NCBI GenBank assembly: GCA_965267405.1
Contig: OZ253954.1
Span: 992,001 to 1,056,000 of the forward strand
Direction of reading: 5' to 3'
From: JAPPOI01 sp028818055
GTDB taxonomy: Bacteria; Pseudomonadota; Alphaproteobacteria; Rhodobacterales; Rhodobacteraceae
Length of the DNA stretch: 64,000 bases
The notes below the pieces were generated by a model. That model did no database searches and was not told the DNA's origin. It saw only the letters and a program-made list of their open reading frames with translations. Of this stretch, positions 32,596-41,619 are shown piece after piece (within the stretch, counting starts at the first letter, position 1; each line of letters opens with the position of its first letter). The position numbers were made by a program, and so were the translations under genes.

Positions 32596-33759
32596 ATGCC
32601 CGTTGTAGCTGAAATCGCGGATCTCAAGCGCCTGTACAAGCGACGGGTCCCAAAGATGTTTTACGATTACGCGGAAAGCGGGTCGTGGACCGAACAGACA
32701 TTTCGCGAAAACACCTCTGATTTCGCAGAGTTGAGATTGCGGCAGCGTATTGCTGTCGACATGGACAACCGAACAACGCGCACCAAGATGGTCGGCGAAG
32801 ACGTCGCTATGCCTGTCGCGCTTGCGCCGGTGGGCCTGACCGGCATGCAAAGCGCCGATGGTGAAATCAAAGCTGCCCGAGCTGCTGAAAAGTTTGGTGT
32901 GCCCTTCTGCCTTTCGACGATGTCGATCTGTTCGATCGAGGACGTGGCTGAACATACCGAGAAGCCATTCTGGTTTCAGGTCTATACGCTCAAGGACGAC
33001 GACTTCATGCAGCGCCTCTTCGATCGCGCGCGCGCTGCGAATTGTTCGGCCATCGTGATAACAGTGGACCTGCAGATCCTGGGACAGCGCCACAAGGACC
33101 TGAAGAACGGTCTGTCGGCACCTCCGAAGCTGACGGCGGCATCAGTCGCCAACATGATGACAAAGGTCCATTGGGGTCTCGAGATGTTGCGCACGAAGCG
33201 GCGGTTTTTCGGCAACATCGTTGGCCACGCGGAGGGTGTATCTGACCCGTCCTCGCTAAGTTCGTGGACAGCCGAAGCTTTCGATCCGTCATTGGATTGG
33301 GATCGCATCAAAAAGTTCAAAGACATGTGGGGCGGCAAAGTCATCCTGAAGGGTGTTTTGGATGTGGAAGACGCCAAGAAAGCCGCCGAAGTCGGGGCTG
33401 ATGCGATCATCGTCTCTAATCATGGTGGGCGCCAACTGGACGGCGCGCTTAGTTCAATCCGTATGCTGGAACCAATCGTCGAGGCCGTGGGTGACAAGGT
33501 TGAGATTTGGTTGGACGGAGGAATCCGAAGCGGGCAAGACGTCTTGAAGGCAGTCGCTCTGGGCGCCAAGGGCACCATGATCGGTCGATCATGGGTCTAT
33601 GGCCTGGGCGCGATGGGTGAAGCTGGTGTTACAAAGGCTCTCGAGATCATCCACAAAGAGCTGGATCTCTCGATGGCATTTTGTGGCAAGCGCGATATCA
33701 GCCAAGTTGACCGTGATATTCTGCTGGTGCCGAAGGGATTCTCTGGCGATTGGGAATAG
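32596..33759 (+). CDS. lldD: FMN-dependent L-lactate dehydrogenase / alpha-hydroxyacid oxidase
   Basis: A 387-residue member of the FMN-dependent alpha-hydroxyacid dehydrogenase family. Seen are MFYDYAESGSWTEQTFREN at the N-terminus, ALAPVGLTGMQSADGEIKAA (FMN loop), VITVDLQILGQRHKDLKNG and the catalytic His in IIVSNHGGRQLDGALSS, then EIWLDGGIRSGQDVLKA, which binds the FMN phosphate. Length and the QRHKDLKNG block fit LldD, which feeds electrons from L-lactate to the quinone pool. Other hydroxyacids are possible substrates. The start follows AGGAACTACGCC. No lactate permease or regulator lies next to it. Confidence 0.87.
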   Translation: MPVVAEIADLKRLYKRRVPKMFYDYAESGSWTEQTFRENTSDFAELRLRQRIAVDMDNRTTRTKMVGEDVAMPVALAPVGLTGMQSADGEIKAARAAEKFGVPFCLSTMSICSIEDVAEHTEKPFWFQVYTLKDDDFMQRLFDRARAANCSAIVITVDLQILGQRHKDLKNGLSAPPKLTAASVANMMTKVHWGLEMLRTKRRFFGNIVGHAEGVSDPSSLSSWTAEAFDPSLDWDRIKKFKDMWGGKVILKGVLDVEDAKKAAEVGADAIIVSNHGGRQLDGALSSIRMLEPIVEAVGDKVEIWLDGGIRSGQDVLKAVALGAKGTMIGRSWVYGLGAMGEAGVTKALEIIHKELDLSMAFCGKRDISQVDRDILLVPKGFSGDWE

Positions 33760-33898
33760 AGGTGGATCAGGAAACTAAGCCTAAAAACAAGCTTACTGTT
33801 TCCGATTGATGCACAGAAGACGCGGTCGGTGACCACAAGTATGTCCGGTTTCAGCCATTTTCTTGCCGTATTTGCTCAAAGGGCGTATTTTGAGCGTC

Positions 33899-34489
33899 AT
33901 GAAGAGTGCGTGGGCTGTTTTGTTGAAACCGACTGCTGCGGTTGCGGCGATTGTGACTTTAATGGTCGCAAGCGCAATGGCTGTGGCTGCGCCCATCAAT
34001 GCTGCTGACGAGTTCCCCGAAGAGGCCGCCGCGCTGATATCAGCGACGTCTACGCTGTTCGATGATATTGAAGCCGGCTTTGCTGAGAGCAAGCCGAAGA
34101 ACGCTCTTCCTGTCATCCGCATGAAAGTACTTGCGACCCCAGCCAGCATGACGTCGAACGGTGTTCTGGAACAAGCGTTCCCCAGAAATCGTGGTCCGGT
34201 GACGAACCTGACTGGGTACAGGATCACCTGGTATCCGGTGGACAGATTCTTGGGCGCGGTTGACTTCATGGGGACCTATGACGGCAACCGAAATCTGGTG
34301 TGCGGCTTTGTAACTTGGGATCTGACCGACGTAACCGAACCTAAGCTCGAACATTTGGTTGCGAATTATGTCGACTTAAATCTCTTGTCGGAACTGCCTC
34401 CGGCCGATGCACATGAAGCGTTGCTGAACGCCAATTGCGCTTATGGTCAGATTGATCCGAACTTTTCGGTATTCAATCCCGCTAGCTAA
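33899..34489 (+). CDS. Exported protein, unknown function
   Basis: A 196-residue protein that begins with a signal-type segment (MKSAWAVLLKPTAAVAAIVT... ending near AVAAPINAAD). The mature part has two Cys (NRNLVCGFVTWDLTD and NANCAYGQIDPN) and a mixed strand/helix composition; GYRITWYPVDRFLGAVDFMGTYD is the most conserved-looking stretch. I do not recognise a family. The ATG at 33899 starts the signal peptide cleanly; an ATG at 33863 would add twelve residues with no better ribosome site. It is monocistronic between lldD and rplY. Confidence 0.68.
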   Translation: MKSAWAVLLKPTAAVAAIVTLMVASAMAVAAPINAADEFPEEAAALISATSTLFDDIEAGFAESKPKNALPVIRMKVLATPASMTSNGVLEQAFPRNRGPVTNLTGYRITWYPVDRFLGAVDFMGTYDGNRNLVCGFVTWDLTDVTEPKLEHLVANYVDLNLLSELPPADAHEALLNANCAYGQIDPNFSVFNPAS

Positions 34490-34638
34490 GCTCGCGTCAC
34501 CCAATTCTTGATTGGGAACTATTAGCGAAAATCATTCAATTTTTCCCTTCCCAAACCGAGGGAACCTCGTTATACGCCCGGCTTCGTGGGCGGACACCCT
34601 TGGAGGCCGCCCGAAAATTGAAAATTTGGAGAAAACCC

Positions 34639-35310
34639 ATGGCTGGTGAGATCCCTGATCTTAACGCCACGGTACGGACGGGGACAGGCAAGGGGGCCGC
34701 TCGTCAAGCTCGTAGAGATGGGCACGTACCTGGCATCGTATATGGCGGCGGCGTAGATCCGCTTCCGATTAACGTCCCCTACAACGTACTGTTCAAAAAG
34801 TTGAAGCAAGGCCGCTTTCTTGCAACGCTGTTCAACCTGAAAGTTGATGGACATGATGACGTACGCGTCATCTGCCGGAACGTGCAGCGGGATGTTGTGA
34901 AAGACCTTCCGACCCATCTTGACCTGATGCGGTTGAAGCGGACATCGAAAATCGCGCTTTACATTCCGGTCGAGATTGAAGGCGAAGACGACTGCCCAGG
35001 CATCCGCAAGGGCGGCGTACTCACCATGGTCCGTCCCGAAGTCGAGCTACGCGTTACTGCTGGCGACATTCCAGAAAGCATCACCGCATCGGTCGCTGGA
35101 TTGGAAATTGGCGACACAGTGACGATCTCGATGATCGATCTTCCAGCAGGTGCAAAGCCAACGATCGACCGTGATTTCGTGATTGCCAACATCCAGGCAC
35201 CTTCGGGTCTCGCCTCTCAGTCCGACGAAGAGGATGAGGGCGAAACAGAAGAGGGTGCAGAAGAGGCCGCAGCAGACGAGCAGTCTGAAGAGGACGGCGG
35301 CGAGGAATAA
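34639..35310 (+). CDS. rplY: 50S ribosomal protein L25 (CTC form)
   Basis: A 223-residue L25/general stress protein CTC that binds 5S rRNA in the large subunit. It has the long alphaproteobacterial layout: the RNA-binding L25 domain (TVRTGTGKGAARQARRDGHVPGIVYGG) at residues 1-95, then the CTC beta domain (VEGEDDCPGIRKGGVLTMVR), and an acidic Glu/Asp-rich tail of about 30 residues. The ATG at 34639 follows TTGGAGAAAACCC; the upstream frame to 34600 reads through leader sequence. A terminator lies 25 bases downstream. The 149-base leader contains a GGGCGG/CCGCCC hairpin near 34588-34610. Confidence 0.96.
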   Translation: MAGEIPDLNATVRTGTGKGAARQARRDGHVPGIVYGGGVDPLPINVPYNVLFKKLKQGRFLATLFNLKVDGHDDVRVICRNVQRDVVKDLPTHLDLMRLKRTSKIALYIPVEIEGEDDCPGIRKGGVLTMVRPEVELRVTAGDIPESITASVAGLEIGDTVTISMIDLPAGAKPTIDRDFVIANIQAPSGLASQSDEEDEGETEEGAEEAAADEQSEEDGGEE

Positions 35311-35332
35311 GAGCTCTTCGCAGATTAGTTTG

Positions 35333-35362
35333 AAAGGCGGCGCTGTGCGTCGCCTTTTTCTT
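35333..35362 (+). terminator. Rho-independent terminator after rplY
   Basis: AAAGGCGGCGC (35333-35343), loop TGT and GCGTCGCCTTT form an 11-base stem with one G-T pair, followed by a TTTC tract. It stands 22 bases past the rplY stop and just upstream of the LacI-type operator. Confidence 0.85.
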
Positions 35363-35379
35363 TCGTGGCGTTGGCAAGT

Positions 35380-35393
35380 TGCAACCGGTTGCA
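35380..35393. promoter_or_regulatory. LacI-type operator upstream of the regulator gene
   Basis: TGCAACCGGTTGCA is a perfect 14-base palindrome with a central CG, as in LacI-family operators, 43 bases before the regulator start. The same core, extended to 18 bases, recurs right after the regulator gene. This suggests autoregulation. Confidence 0.85.
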
Positions 35394-35435
35394 GTTACCG
35401 CAGCGAATGGTACCAATCTAAGGGTTGGAGGTTCC

Positions 35436-36437
35436 ATGGCGGTAACTTTGAAAGATGTTGCAGAATTGGCAGGCGTTTCACCGTCGGCCGTTTCGCGCAC
35501 TTTTACCAAAGGTGCGTCTGTCTCGGAAAAAACCCGTCAAAAAGTCGAAAGCGCCGCGGAGACTCTGGGGTACTACCCCAATGCATTGGCCTCGAGTCTC
35601 ACGACCGGACGTACTCAACTCATCGGTCTGATTTCCAATAACTTTCACAACCCAATCTTCCTTGAGGTATTCGACCTTTTCACCAAGGGATTGCAGGACC
35701 GCGGCCTGAGGCCACTTCTTGTCAATCTTGACGATGGCGATGATCCCGAGCGCACGGTTCGACTTCTGCGACAGTATTCTGTTGATGGGGTGATACTGGC
35801 GTCATCTACCCTGCCTCCTGCGTTTGCCGAAGCCTTTCAACGAGCAAAAATCCCCATCGTTCATTCTTTTGGCCGACTGACGAACAATCCATCCGTTCAC
35901 ATCGTCGGAATCGATAACATCGAATGCGGTGAACTTGCCGCCAATACTCTCATCGATCGAGGATACCGGAAGATCGCGTTTTTGGGTGGCCCGGAGCAAG
36001 CAACCTCGACACAAGACCGATTGAAAGGCTTCCTGAACGCGGCAAGCCGACAGGCAGGCATCGAGGTTTCACACACTTTTGCTTCTGCCTACTCATTCGA
36101 TGCCGGACGCGCTGAAATGACCAGGCTGCTGAAAACAGATCCGGCCGAGGCCTATTTTTGTGGCGATGATGTCTTGTCGATTGGTGCACTCAGCGCCATC
36201 GAATCTGCGGGCATGAATGTCCCAGCTGATATCGGACTTATCGGACTGAACGATATGGAAATGTCGCGCTGGGAGAATATTGCGCTTACGACCATTCACC
36301 AGCCTCTTACCAGCATCATCAATGAGTCGATTGATTTGGTAACATCTCTGCTGATCGGTCCAGAGCAAGCGCCAGAAGCCAAGAAATTCCAATGCCACGT
36401 CGTTGAAAGAAGTACGCTGAAGCCTCTTTCGAAATAG
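35436..36437 (+). CDS. LacI-family transcriptional regulator
   Basis: A 333-residue LacI-type repressor. Residues 1-50 hold the helix-turn-helix and hinge (VTLKDVAELAGVSPSAVSRT, then SEKTRQKVESAAETLGYYPN and ALASSLTTGRT). The rest is the periplasmic-binding-protein-like effector domain (LIGLISNNFHNPIFLEVFDL, GDDVLSIGALSAIESAGMNVP). The ATG at 35436 follows GTTGGAGG. Matching palindromes in front of (35380) and behind (36439) the gene are its likely operators, so it should repress itself and the kinase-aldolase pair downstream. The effector is presumably a sugar acid or phosphorylated intermediate of that pathway. Confidence 0.9.
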   Translation: MAVTLKDVAELAGVSPSAVSRTFTKGASVSEKTRQKVESAAETLGYYPNALASSLTTGRTQLIGLISNNFHNPIFLEVFDLFTKGLQDRGLRPLLVNLDDGDDPERTVRLLRQYSVDGVILASSTLPPAFAEAFQRAKIPIVHSFGRLTNNPSVHIVGIDNIECGELAANTLIDRGYRKIAFLGGPEQATSTQDRLKGFLNAASRQAGIEVSHTFASAYSFDAGRAEMTRLLKTDPAEAYFCGDDVLSIGALSAIESAGMNVPADIGLIGLNDMEMSRWENIALTTIHQPLTSIINESIDLVTSLLIGPEQAPEAKKFQCHVVERSTLKPLSK

Positions 36438-36438
36438 G

Positions 36439-36456
36439 CTTGCAACCGGTTGCAAG
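36439..36456. promoter_or_regulatory. LacI-type operator upstream of the kinase-aldolase pair
   Basis: CTTGCAACCGGTTGCAAG is a perfect 18-base palindrome starting two bases after the regulator's stop codon and 49 bases before the kinase start. It repeats the 14-base palindrome at 35380. Confidence 0.88.
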
Positions 36457-36504
36457 GCCGATATCTTCGCGCCCATATCAGAACGCATAAAGGACCAAGT
36501 CGGA

Positions 36505-37491
36505 ATGGATACTTGGATTGATGGCATAAAGAAGCGCAACTTCGCTGTCTTTGGTCGGGTCGGCATGGATTTCTTTCCTTCGCCGCCGGGAACGAAAGTG
36601 CGTGATGGAACAACATTCGATTCTGGGATCGGAGGTTCATCCGCGAATATTGCCGTCGGACTGACCAAGCTTGGTTCAAAAGCATCCTTGATCACGTCGG
36701 TGTCAGATGATGCGGTTGGAGAGTTCTGCGTTTCCAACCTCGATCGATATGGTGTCGACACCCAATACATCCGCACATTGGGTGGTGAATTTAGAACGTC
36801 GCTTGCGGTTTATGAAAGTGTTCTGGAGGGCCACCAAACCGTAATTTACCGAAATGGTGCCGTCGATTTTCAGGTGACGCCCGAAGACGTTGATCGCGTG
36901 GATTTCGAGCCATTCGGCGCATTCATAACTGCGGGTACAGTCTTTGCGGCGGAGCCTTCTCGCTCGGCTGCATTTCACGCGTTCGAAACTGCGCGTGCCC
37001 AAGGGCTGCCCATCATCTTCGATATCGATTATCGCCCCTATTCTTGGCCATCGCCCGAGGTTGCAGCTGATGTGCTGTCGCGCGCCGGAGCGATGAGCGA
37101 CGTCATCGTCGGCAACGACGAAGAGTTCGGTTTCATGGCTGGTGGTATTGAGAAGGGCTTGGACAAAGCACGAGAGCTGGCAGAAACATCTGCAAAGGCG
37201 GTGGTCTACAAAATGGGACCGGAAGGTGCGATCACCTTTGTTGACGGTCAAGAGATCCGGACTGGGATCTATCAAGTGCAGGCCCTCAAACCAACGGGCG
37301 CCGGTGACAGTTTCATGGCGGGTTTTCTGTCCGGCATTGCCGATGGGCTGGACATGAAAGGGGCTGTTCTTCGCGGATCAGCGTGCGCAGCGATCGTGGT
37401 CGGGCGCCCTGGGTGTGCCCCAGCGCTACCGTATCCTAACGACCTTGCTGAATTCCTAGACGGCCATCCTGGGCCGTCGGAAGGCGCCTAA
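36505..37491 (+). CDS. PfkB-family sugar kinase, IolC-like
   Basis: A 328-residue PfkB/ribokinase-type kinase. The N-terminal signature is GGSSANIAVGLTKLGSKASL and the C-terminal one is PTGAGDSFMAGFLSGI, with the catalytic Asp in GAGDS. Sequence character and partner (a class II aldolase 1 base downstream) resemble IolC, which phosphorylates 5-dehydro-2-deoxygluconate in inositol breakdown. However no other iol genes (iolB, iolD, iolE, iolG) lie beside it in the usual order, so another 2-keto or deoxy sugar acid is equally possible. It starts the pair under the 36439 operator. Confidence 0.8.
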   Translation: MDTWIDGIKKRNFAVFGRVGMDFFPSPPGTKVRDGTTFDSGIGGSSANIAVGLTKLGSKASLITSVSDDAVGEFCVSNLDRYGVDTQYIRTLGGEFRTSLAVYESVLEGHQTVIYRNGAVDFQVTPEDVDRVDFEPFGAFITAGTVFAAEPSRSAAFHAFETARAQGLPIIFDIDYRPYSWPSPEVAADVLSRAGAMSDVIVGNDEEFGFMAGGIEKGLDKARELAETSAKAVVYKMGPEGAITFVDGQEIRTGIYQVQALKPTGAGDSFMAGFLSGIADGLDMKGAVLRGSACAAIVVGRPGCAPALPYPNDLAEFLDGHPGPSEGA

Positions 37492-37492
37492 C

Positions 37493-38323
37493 ATGGCGCT
37501 GGCAACTCTTTCAGAGGTACTACAGCCCGCCCTTAAAGACGGCTACGCCGTGGGCGGTTTGGTATGTTTGGGGTGGGAGGACATGCGCGCCTATACCACG
37601 GCAGCCGAGGCAGAAGGTCTTCCTGTCATCTTACAAGCCGGTCCTTCGTGCCGGAAGCACACTCCGTTACCGGTTCTTGGCAAGATGTTTCGGCATCTTG
37701 CCGAAAGCGTCTCGGTTCCTGTCGTTGCGCATCTCGATCACGGTTACACGATTGATGAGTGTCGCGAGGCCATCGAAAGCGGTTTCACGAGCGTTATGTT
37801 CGATGGGTCACGAAAGCCATTAGCCGAAAACATCGCGGAAACTGCAGAAATTGCGGCTCTGGCACACGCATCGGGGGTGTCGTGCGAAGGTGAGATCGGA
37901 TTTGTCGGCTATGCCGCCGGGGATAATTCACTCGGGACCGATCCGGAGGAGGCAGCGCAGTTCGCTCGGGAAACAGGCGTCGATGCAATGGCAATCTCCG
38001 TTGGCAACGTTCATTTGCAACAGAACAAAGAAGGCGGATTGGACGAAGCACGCATCCGAGCAATCGAAAGCATCACCGATGTTCCGCTGGTCATTCACGG
38101 AGGGTCCGGCGTTCCGCTCGAACAAAGGACAAAGCTCGCGCGCACGACAAACATCGCAAAATTCAATATCGGCACGGAATTGCGAATGGTCTTCGGGACA
38201 GCCTTGCGCGCGGCGGTCGACGCCGATGCCGATCGGTTTGACCGGGTCGGCATTCTGAGCGAGGTCGAAGAACCCATCGTTGAAGCGGCAAGACGGGTCT
38301 TGCGGGGGCTCGCTCCGGCTTAA
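37493..38323 (+). CDS. Class II fructose-bisphosphate-aldolase-family aldolase, IolJ-like
   Basis: A 276-residue zinc-dependent class II aldolase. The active site is visible in VPVVAHLDHGYTIDECREAI (catalytic Asp and Zn-binding His of HLDHG), SVMFDGSRKPLAENI, the GEIGFVGY Glu block, MAISVGNVHL (Zn His) and LVIHGGSGVPLEQ (Zn His and phosphate loop), then KFNIGTELRM. The order and one-base spacing after the PfkB kinase suggest it cleaves the phosphorylated product, as IolJ does to DHAP and malonate semialdehyde. Fructose-1,6-bisphosphate as main substrate is less likely. It overlaps the convergent hydrolase gene by four bases. Confidence 0.82.
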   Translation: MALATLSEVLQPALKDGYAVGGLVCLGWEDMRAYTTAAEAEGLPVILQAGPSCRKHTPLPVLGKMFRHLAESVSVPVVAHLDHGYTIDECREAIESGFTSVMFDGSRKPLAENIAETAEIAALAHASGVSCEGEIGFVGYAAGDNSLGTDPEEAAQFARETGVDAMAISVGNVHLQQNKEGGLDEARIRAIESITDVPLVIHGGSGVPLEQRTKLARTTNIAKFNIGTELRMVFGTALRAAVDADADRFDRVGILSEVEEPIVEAARRVLRGLAPA

Positions 38324-39120
38324 CGCGCTACGTCTTTGGTCGGCCCTCGATCTAGCCTGAGAATATTGTCGGACATATCTGTCGGAAAATAATCGAACAC
38401 CAGCGGGTCATGACCCGGGACAACCAAATTTGGGCTGCTTGCCAGTCGTTCCAAAGTATCAAACCCACGCAGCATGTCTTCGACATCAACGACAATTGGA
38501 AAAGGCTTTCGCGACCAGATATTCTCGTAGAAATGCGTTGCATCTGAAGCAAGCACCAGCCACCCCGCTGACGTCTTCACTCGTACACATTGAAGTCCGC
38601 GACTGTGGCCACCTATGCAGTGAACAGTGACGCCATCGTCGATCTGCCCGTCACCTTTGTGGAAAATTACTTTACCGGAATATACTCGCCGCACGGCTTC
38701 GCACACGTGATCTGCTGTAAAAGGCTCGCGTAAGGTATCATGGCACATACAAGGCCCTGTGGCGTACGCCATTTCGGCCGCCTGCAAATGCAGCTTGGCT
38801 TTTGGAAACAAGTGCAACCCGCCGGCATGGTCATAGTGTAAGTGGGTTACAATCAGATCATCGATGTCTTCTGGTTTCAGGCCGAAAGGACGCAGTGCAT
38901 CACCGGGGTCCAATCGAATTGGTCGGTCCCTTCTGGTGCCCTCCTCTGCGTCATAGCCGCTATCGACAAGGATCGTTCTGTCACCTTTGCGAAGCAGCCA
39001 CATGAAATAGTCGATCGAATGAGGAACGTCGTGAGCGTCGTCGAAAATGAAACTGTCCTTTCGGCGCCTTGGTCCCGAACGGTCAGCATATTTTATTGCG
39101 AATACTTCCCAGTCGCTCAT
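38320..39120 (-). CDS. Metallo-beta-lactamase-fold hydrolase, AHL-lactonase-like
   Basis: A 266-residue MBL-fold hydrolase of the N-acyl-homoserine lactonase-like group. The di-metal motif THLHYDHAGGL (H-x-H-x-D-H), a downstream His in GHSRGLQC, the bridging Asp in LVLASDATHFYEN and the last His in VVPGHDPLVF are all in place. This set is shared by AiiA-type lactonases and by many lactonases and glyoxalase-like enzymes, so quorum quenching is only one option; a sugar lactonase is plausible given the neighbours. The ATG at 39120 follows CTGGAGGAG. Divergent from the Gfo/Idh/MocA gene. Confidence 0.8.
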   Translation of the reverse strand: MSDWEVFAIKYADRSGPRRRKDSFIFDDAHDVPHSIDYFMWLLRKGDRTILVDSGYDAEEGTRRDRPIRLDPGDALRPFGLKPEDIDDLIVTHLHYDHAGGLHLFPKAKLHLQAAEMAYATGPCMCHDTLREPFTADHVCEAVRRVYSGKVIFHKGDGQIDDGVTVHCIGGHSRGLQCVRVKTSAGWLVLASDATHFYENIWSRKPFPIVVDVEDMLRGFDTLERLASSPNLVVPGHDPLVFDYFPTDMSDNILRLDRGPTKDVAR

Positions 39121-39244
39121 CGTGGACTCCTCCAGTTTGTCAGGATGATGCCGACATTCGCGCTTAAGTCTACCTACAAATGCGCAACGCAATTGACACT
39201 TATCGTAGGACAACCGAGGTTGCGGGCAGGGAGAAATTACCGCC

Positions 39245-40258
39245 ATGACAAACCTGAAAGTCGCCTGTGTGGGCGCAGGGTATTTTGCACAGTTTCATTT
39301 CGACAGTTGGTCGCGCATGCCACGCGCTGAATTGGTCGGTGTGTGTGACCGAGACGAAGCCAAAGCTGCGATCTCGGGCGCACCGACTTATTCCGACGTC
39401 GGCGAGATGCTTCAAATTCTTGGTCCGGATATTCTTGACGTCATTGTTCCACCAGTCGCACAGGCCGACGTCGTCAGGCAGGCGCTCAGCCATGGGACAA
39501 AGACGATCATTTGCCAAAAGCCTTTCATGCGATCGCTTGAAGAAGCGCGGGAAATCGCGGCCGAAGCGTCGGCGGCTGGCGCAACCTTGATCGTGCACGA
39601 GAATTTCCGCTTTCAGCCGTGGTATCGGGTCATCAAATCCGAAGTAGACGCGGGTCGCATTGGGACGCTCCAAAACATGTCTTTCCGCATGAGGCCAGGT
39701 GACGGACAAGGCCCAGAGGCATATTTGGACAGGCAACCATACTTCCAGCAAATGGAGCGGTTTTTGGTCCATGAAACCGGGGTGCATTGGATAGACACTT
39801 ATCGATATCTCGCGGGCGAGCCTCAGGCTGTTTATGCCGATCTAAGGCAACTTAATCCCGCAATCTCTGGCGAAGACGCCGGCTATATTATTTTTGACTT
39901 TCCGGGGAACGTTCGTGCTCTGTTGGACGGAAATCGTCACATTGATCACTTGGCGGAAAACCATCGTTTCACGATGGGCGAAGGACATGTTGAAGGCACA
40001 GACGGAGTGTTGGAAATTATGGGCGACGGGTCGGTCTGGTTCCGCGAGAAAGGCAGCATGACCCGAAAGAAGATCTTCGAAGTTGTTGAACACAAGGGAT
40101 TTGCGGGCGACTGCGTCCACGCGTTGAATGCCCACGTTGTTGCAGCCCTTTTGGATGGAGCCCAATTCGAGAACTTGGCCAACGAATATCTTAAAGTCAT
40201 TGAAATTGAAGAAGCTGTGTATCGGTCTGCGAAAGAAGGCTGCAAAGTCACACTTTAG
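39245..40258 (+). CDS. Gfo/Idh/MocA-family oxidoreductase
   Basis: A 337-residue NAD(P)-dependent sugar or cyclitol dehydrogenase. The Rossmann motif is VACVGAGYFAQFHFDSW, followed by the cofactor-site KPFMRSLEEAREIA (the EKP-like motif, here QKP in ICQKPFM) and the catalytic-side HETGVHWIDTYRYLAGEP (D-x3-H-type region, here GVHWIDTYRY). Substrate unknown. It is divergent from the MBL hydrolase with a 124-base promoter region between them, and downstream lies the convergent aminotransferase. The start follows GCAGGGAGAAATTACC. Confidence 0.85.
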   Translation: MTNLKVACVGAGYFAQFHFDSWSRMPRAELVGVCDRDEAKAAISGAPTYSDVGEMLQILGPDILDVIVPPVAQADVVRQALSHGTKTIICQKPFMRSLEEAREIAAEASAAGATLIVHENFRFQPWYRVIKSEVDAGRIGTLQNMSFRMRPGDGQGPEAYLDRQPYFQQMERFLVHETGVHWIDTYRYLAGEPQAVYADLRQLNPAISGEDAGYIIFDFPGNVRALLDGNRHIDHLAENHRFTMGEGHVEGTDGVLEIMGDGSVWFREKGSMTRKKIFEVVEHKGFAGDCVHALNAHVVAALLDGAQFENLANEYLKVIEIEEAVYRSAKEGCKVTL

Positions 40259-40333
40259 ACGCCTTCCTGGGCGGAAGCCCCAATTGGATACATTTAGGCG
40301 AAGCGCGCGCGCTCGTGATCCTGCTGTCAGGTC

Positions 40334-41608
40334 TTATGTCAGTGCTTCGGCGGCAACCTGTAAGGCGTCAGCGGTCAGATGAAGATCTGTTTCGGTCAGT
40401 GCAAGACAGGGGTAGGTTTTCGCAGGAGCTTTGAAGACACCTTCGCGGCGCAGTACTTCGTTGAACGTCGCATTCAGCTTTTTGTCCGCAGCGACGGTGT
40501 CGCGATAGTCCCGAACTTTGTGGTCAATGAAAAGGACATCAAAGAGCGTTGGTTCACCAACGATCTGATACGGGTGCCCGGTCGGCTCTAATGCCTTGCG
40601 AACCGCATCCATGACGCTCTTGCCGAGGTTTTGAAACCGTTCGTTCTGTCCGTCTCGCCGCAATATCTCGAGGGTTTTCAATCCCGCCGCGGCTGCCACG
40701 GGATTGCCCGATAGCGTTCCCAGCTGCATCAGCCAGCCCTCTTCACCAACGATCGATTTATCAAAGTGGGCCATGATGTCCGCGCGACCAACAATTGCGG
40801 CCAGGGGGAAGCCGCCTCCAATGACTTTTCCCAAAGTGCAAACATCGGGTGTTACGCCATAGTATTCTTGCGCACCTCCATAGGAGAAACGAAATCCGGT
40901 GACGACCTCATCGAAGATGAGGACAATATTGCGTTTGGTCGCCTCGTCGCGAACGGCTTGAAGATATCCCGGTTCAGGCGGGACAATGCGCTGCAGCGGC
41001 TCGATGATGATACCAGCCACCTGGCCCTCGAACTCATCCAGAAGAGAACGCAAGAACTCGATGTCGTTGAAGGGCGCAACGAGGACTTCGTCGGCCACAG
41101 ACTGCGGTATTCCTGCGCTATCCGGCACAGCTTGAGGGAAGTTCACCATACGCGAGGGTGCAAGGCTCATCTGCGCTTCGGCCGACATGCCGTGATATCC
41201 ACCTTCGAATTTGACAATCTTGTCGCAGCCGGTGAACGCGCGTGCCAAACGCATGGCGTACATATCGGCTTCACCACCGGTCGACACATATCGTAATTGC
41301 TCTGCGCAAGGGACAGCGCGGCAAATTTCCTCAGCCAGTTCAATGCCAAGTGAGTTGTTTGCGAAGAATGTCATGCCACGCGGGATTTGTTCAAAAACCG
41401 CTTCCTGAACCTCGGCATTGCCGTGCCCAAGAACCATGGGACCAGACCCAATCAGGAAATCCACGTATTCTTTGCCATCTTCATCCCAAACACGGGCATC
41501 TTTTCCTTCGCGAATAACAATGCCTGGATCAAAGTTCCCAAATCCAGCACCTGGAAGGACGTCCCTCGCCCGGTTGATCCATTCAGATTGCGTTTGAATG
41601 CGGTTCAT
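40334..41608 (-). CDS. Class III PLP aminotransferase / glutamate-1-semialdehyde aminomutase-like
   Basis: A 424-residue fold-type I, class III PLP enzyme. The pyridine-ring Asp lies in IVLIFDEVVTGFRFSYGG, the Schiff-base Lys in CTLGKVIGGGFPLAAIVG, and YVSTGGEADMYAMRLARAFT and FEGGYHGMS are the cofactor-phosphate and ring-stacking blocks. It is close in type to HemL, but the gene is in a catabolic operon and not likely to be the haem enzyme; it probably acts on an amino-aldehyde or beta-amino acid. Last gene of the operon from 47954 to 40334; only 11 bases separate it from the enolase-superfamily gene. Confidence 0.82.
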   Translation of the reverse strand: MNRIQTQSEWINRARDVLPGAGFGNFDPGIVIREGKDARVWDEDGKEYVDFLIGSGPMVLGHGNAEVQEAVFEQIPRGMTFFANNSLGIELAEEICRAVPCAEQLRYVSTGGEADMYAMRLARAFTGCDKIVKFEGGYHGMSAEAQMSLAPSRMVNFPQAVPDSAGIPQSVADEVLVAPFNDIEFLRSLLDEFEGQVAGIIIEPLQRIVPPEPGYLQAVRDEATKRNIVLIFDEVVTGFRFSYGGAQEYYGVTPDVCTLGKVIGGGFPLAAIVGRADIMAHFDKSIVGEEGWLMQLGTLSGNPVAAAAGLKTLEILRRDGQNERFQNLGKSVMDAVRKALEPTGHPYQIVGEPTLFDVLFIDHKVRDYRDTVAADKKLNATFNEVLRREGVFKAPAKTYPCLALTETDLHLTADALQVAAEALT

Positions 41609-41619
41609 TTCGGAATACC

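Noticed and set aside
34500..34516. CCCAAT-loop-ATTGGG hairpin after the exported-protein gene as terminator
   Set aside because: The stem is six bases, AT-rich, and not followed by T residues.
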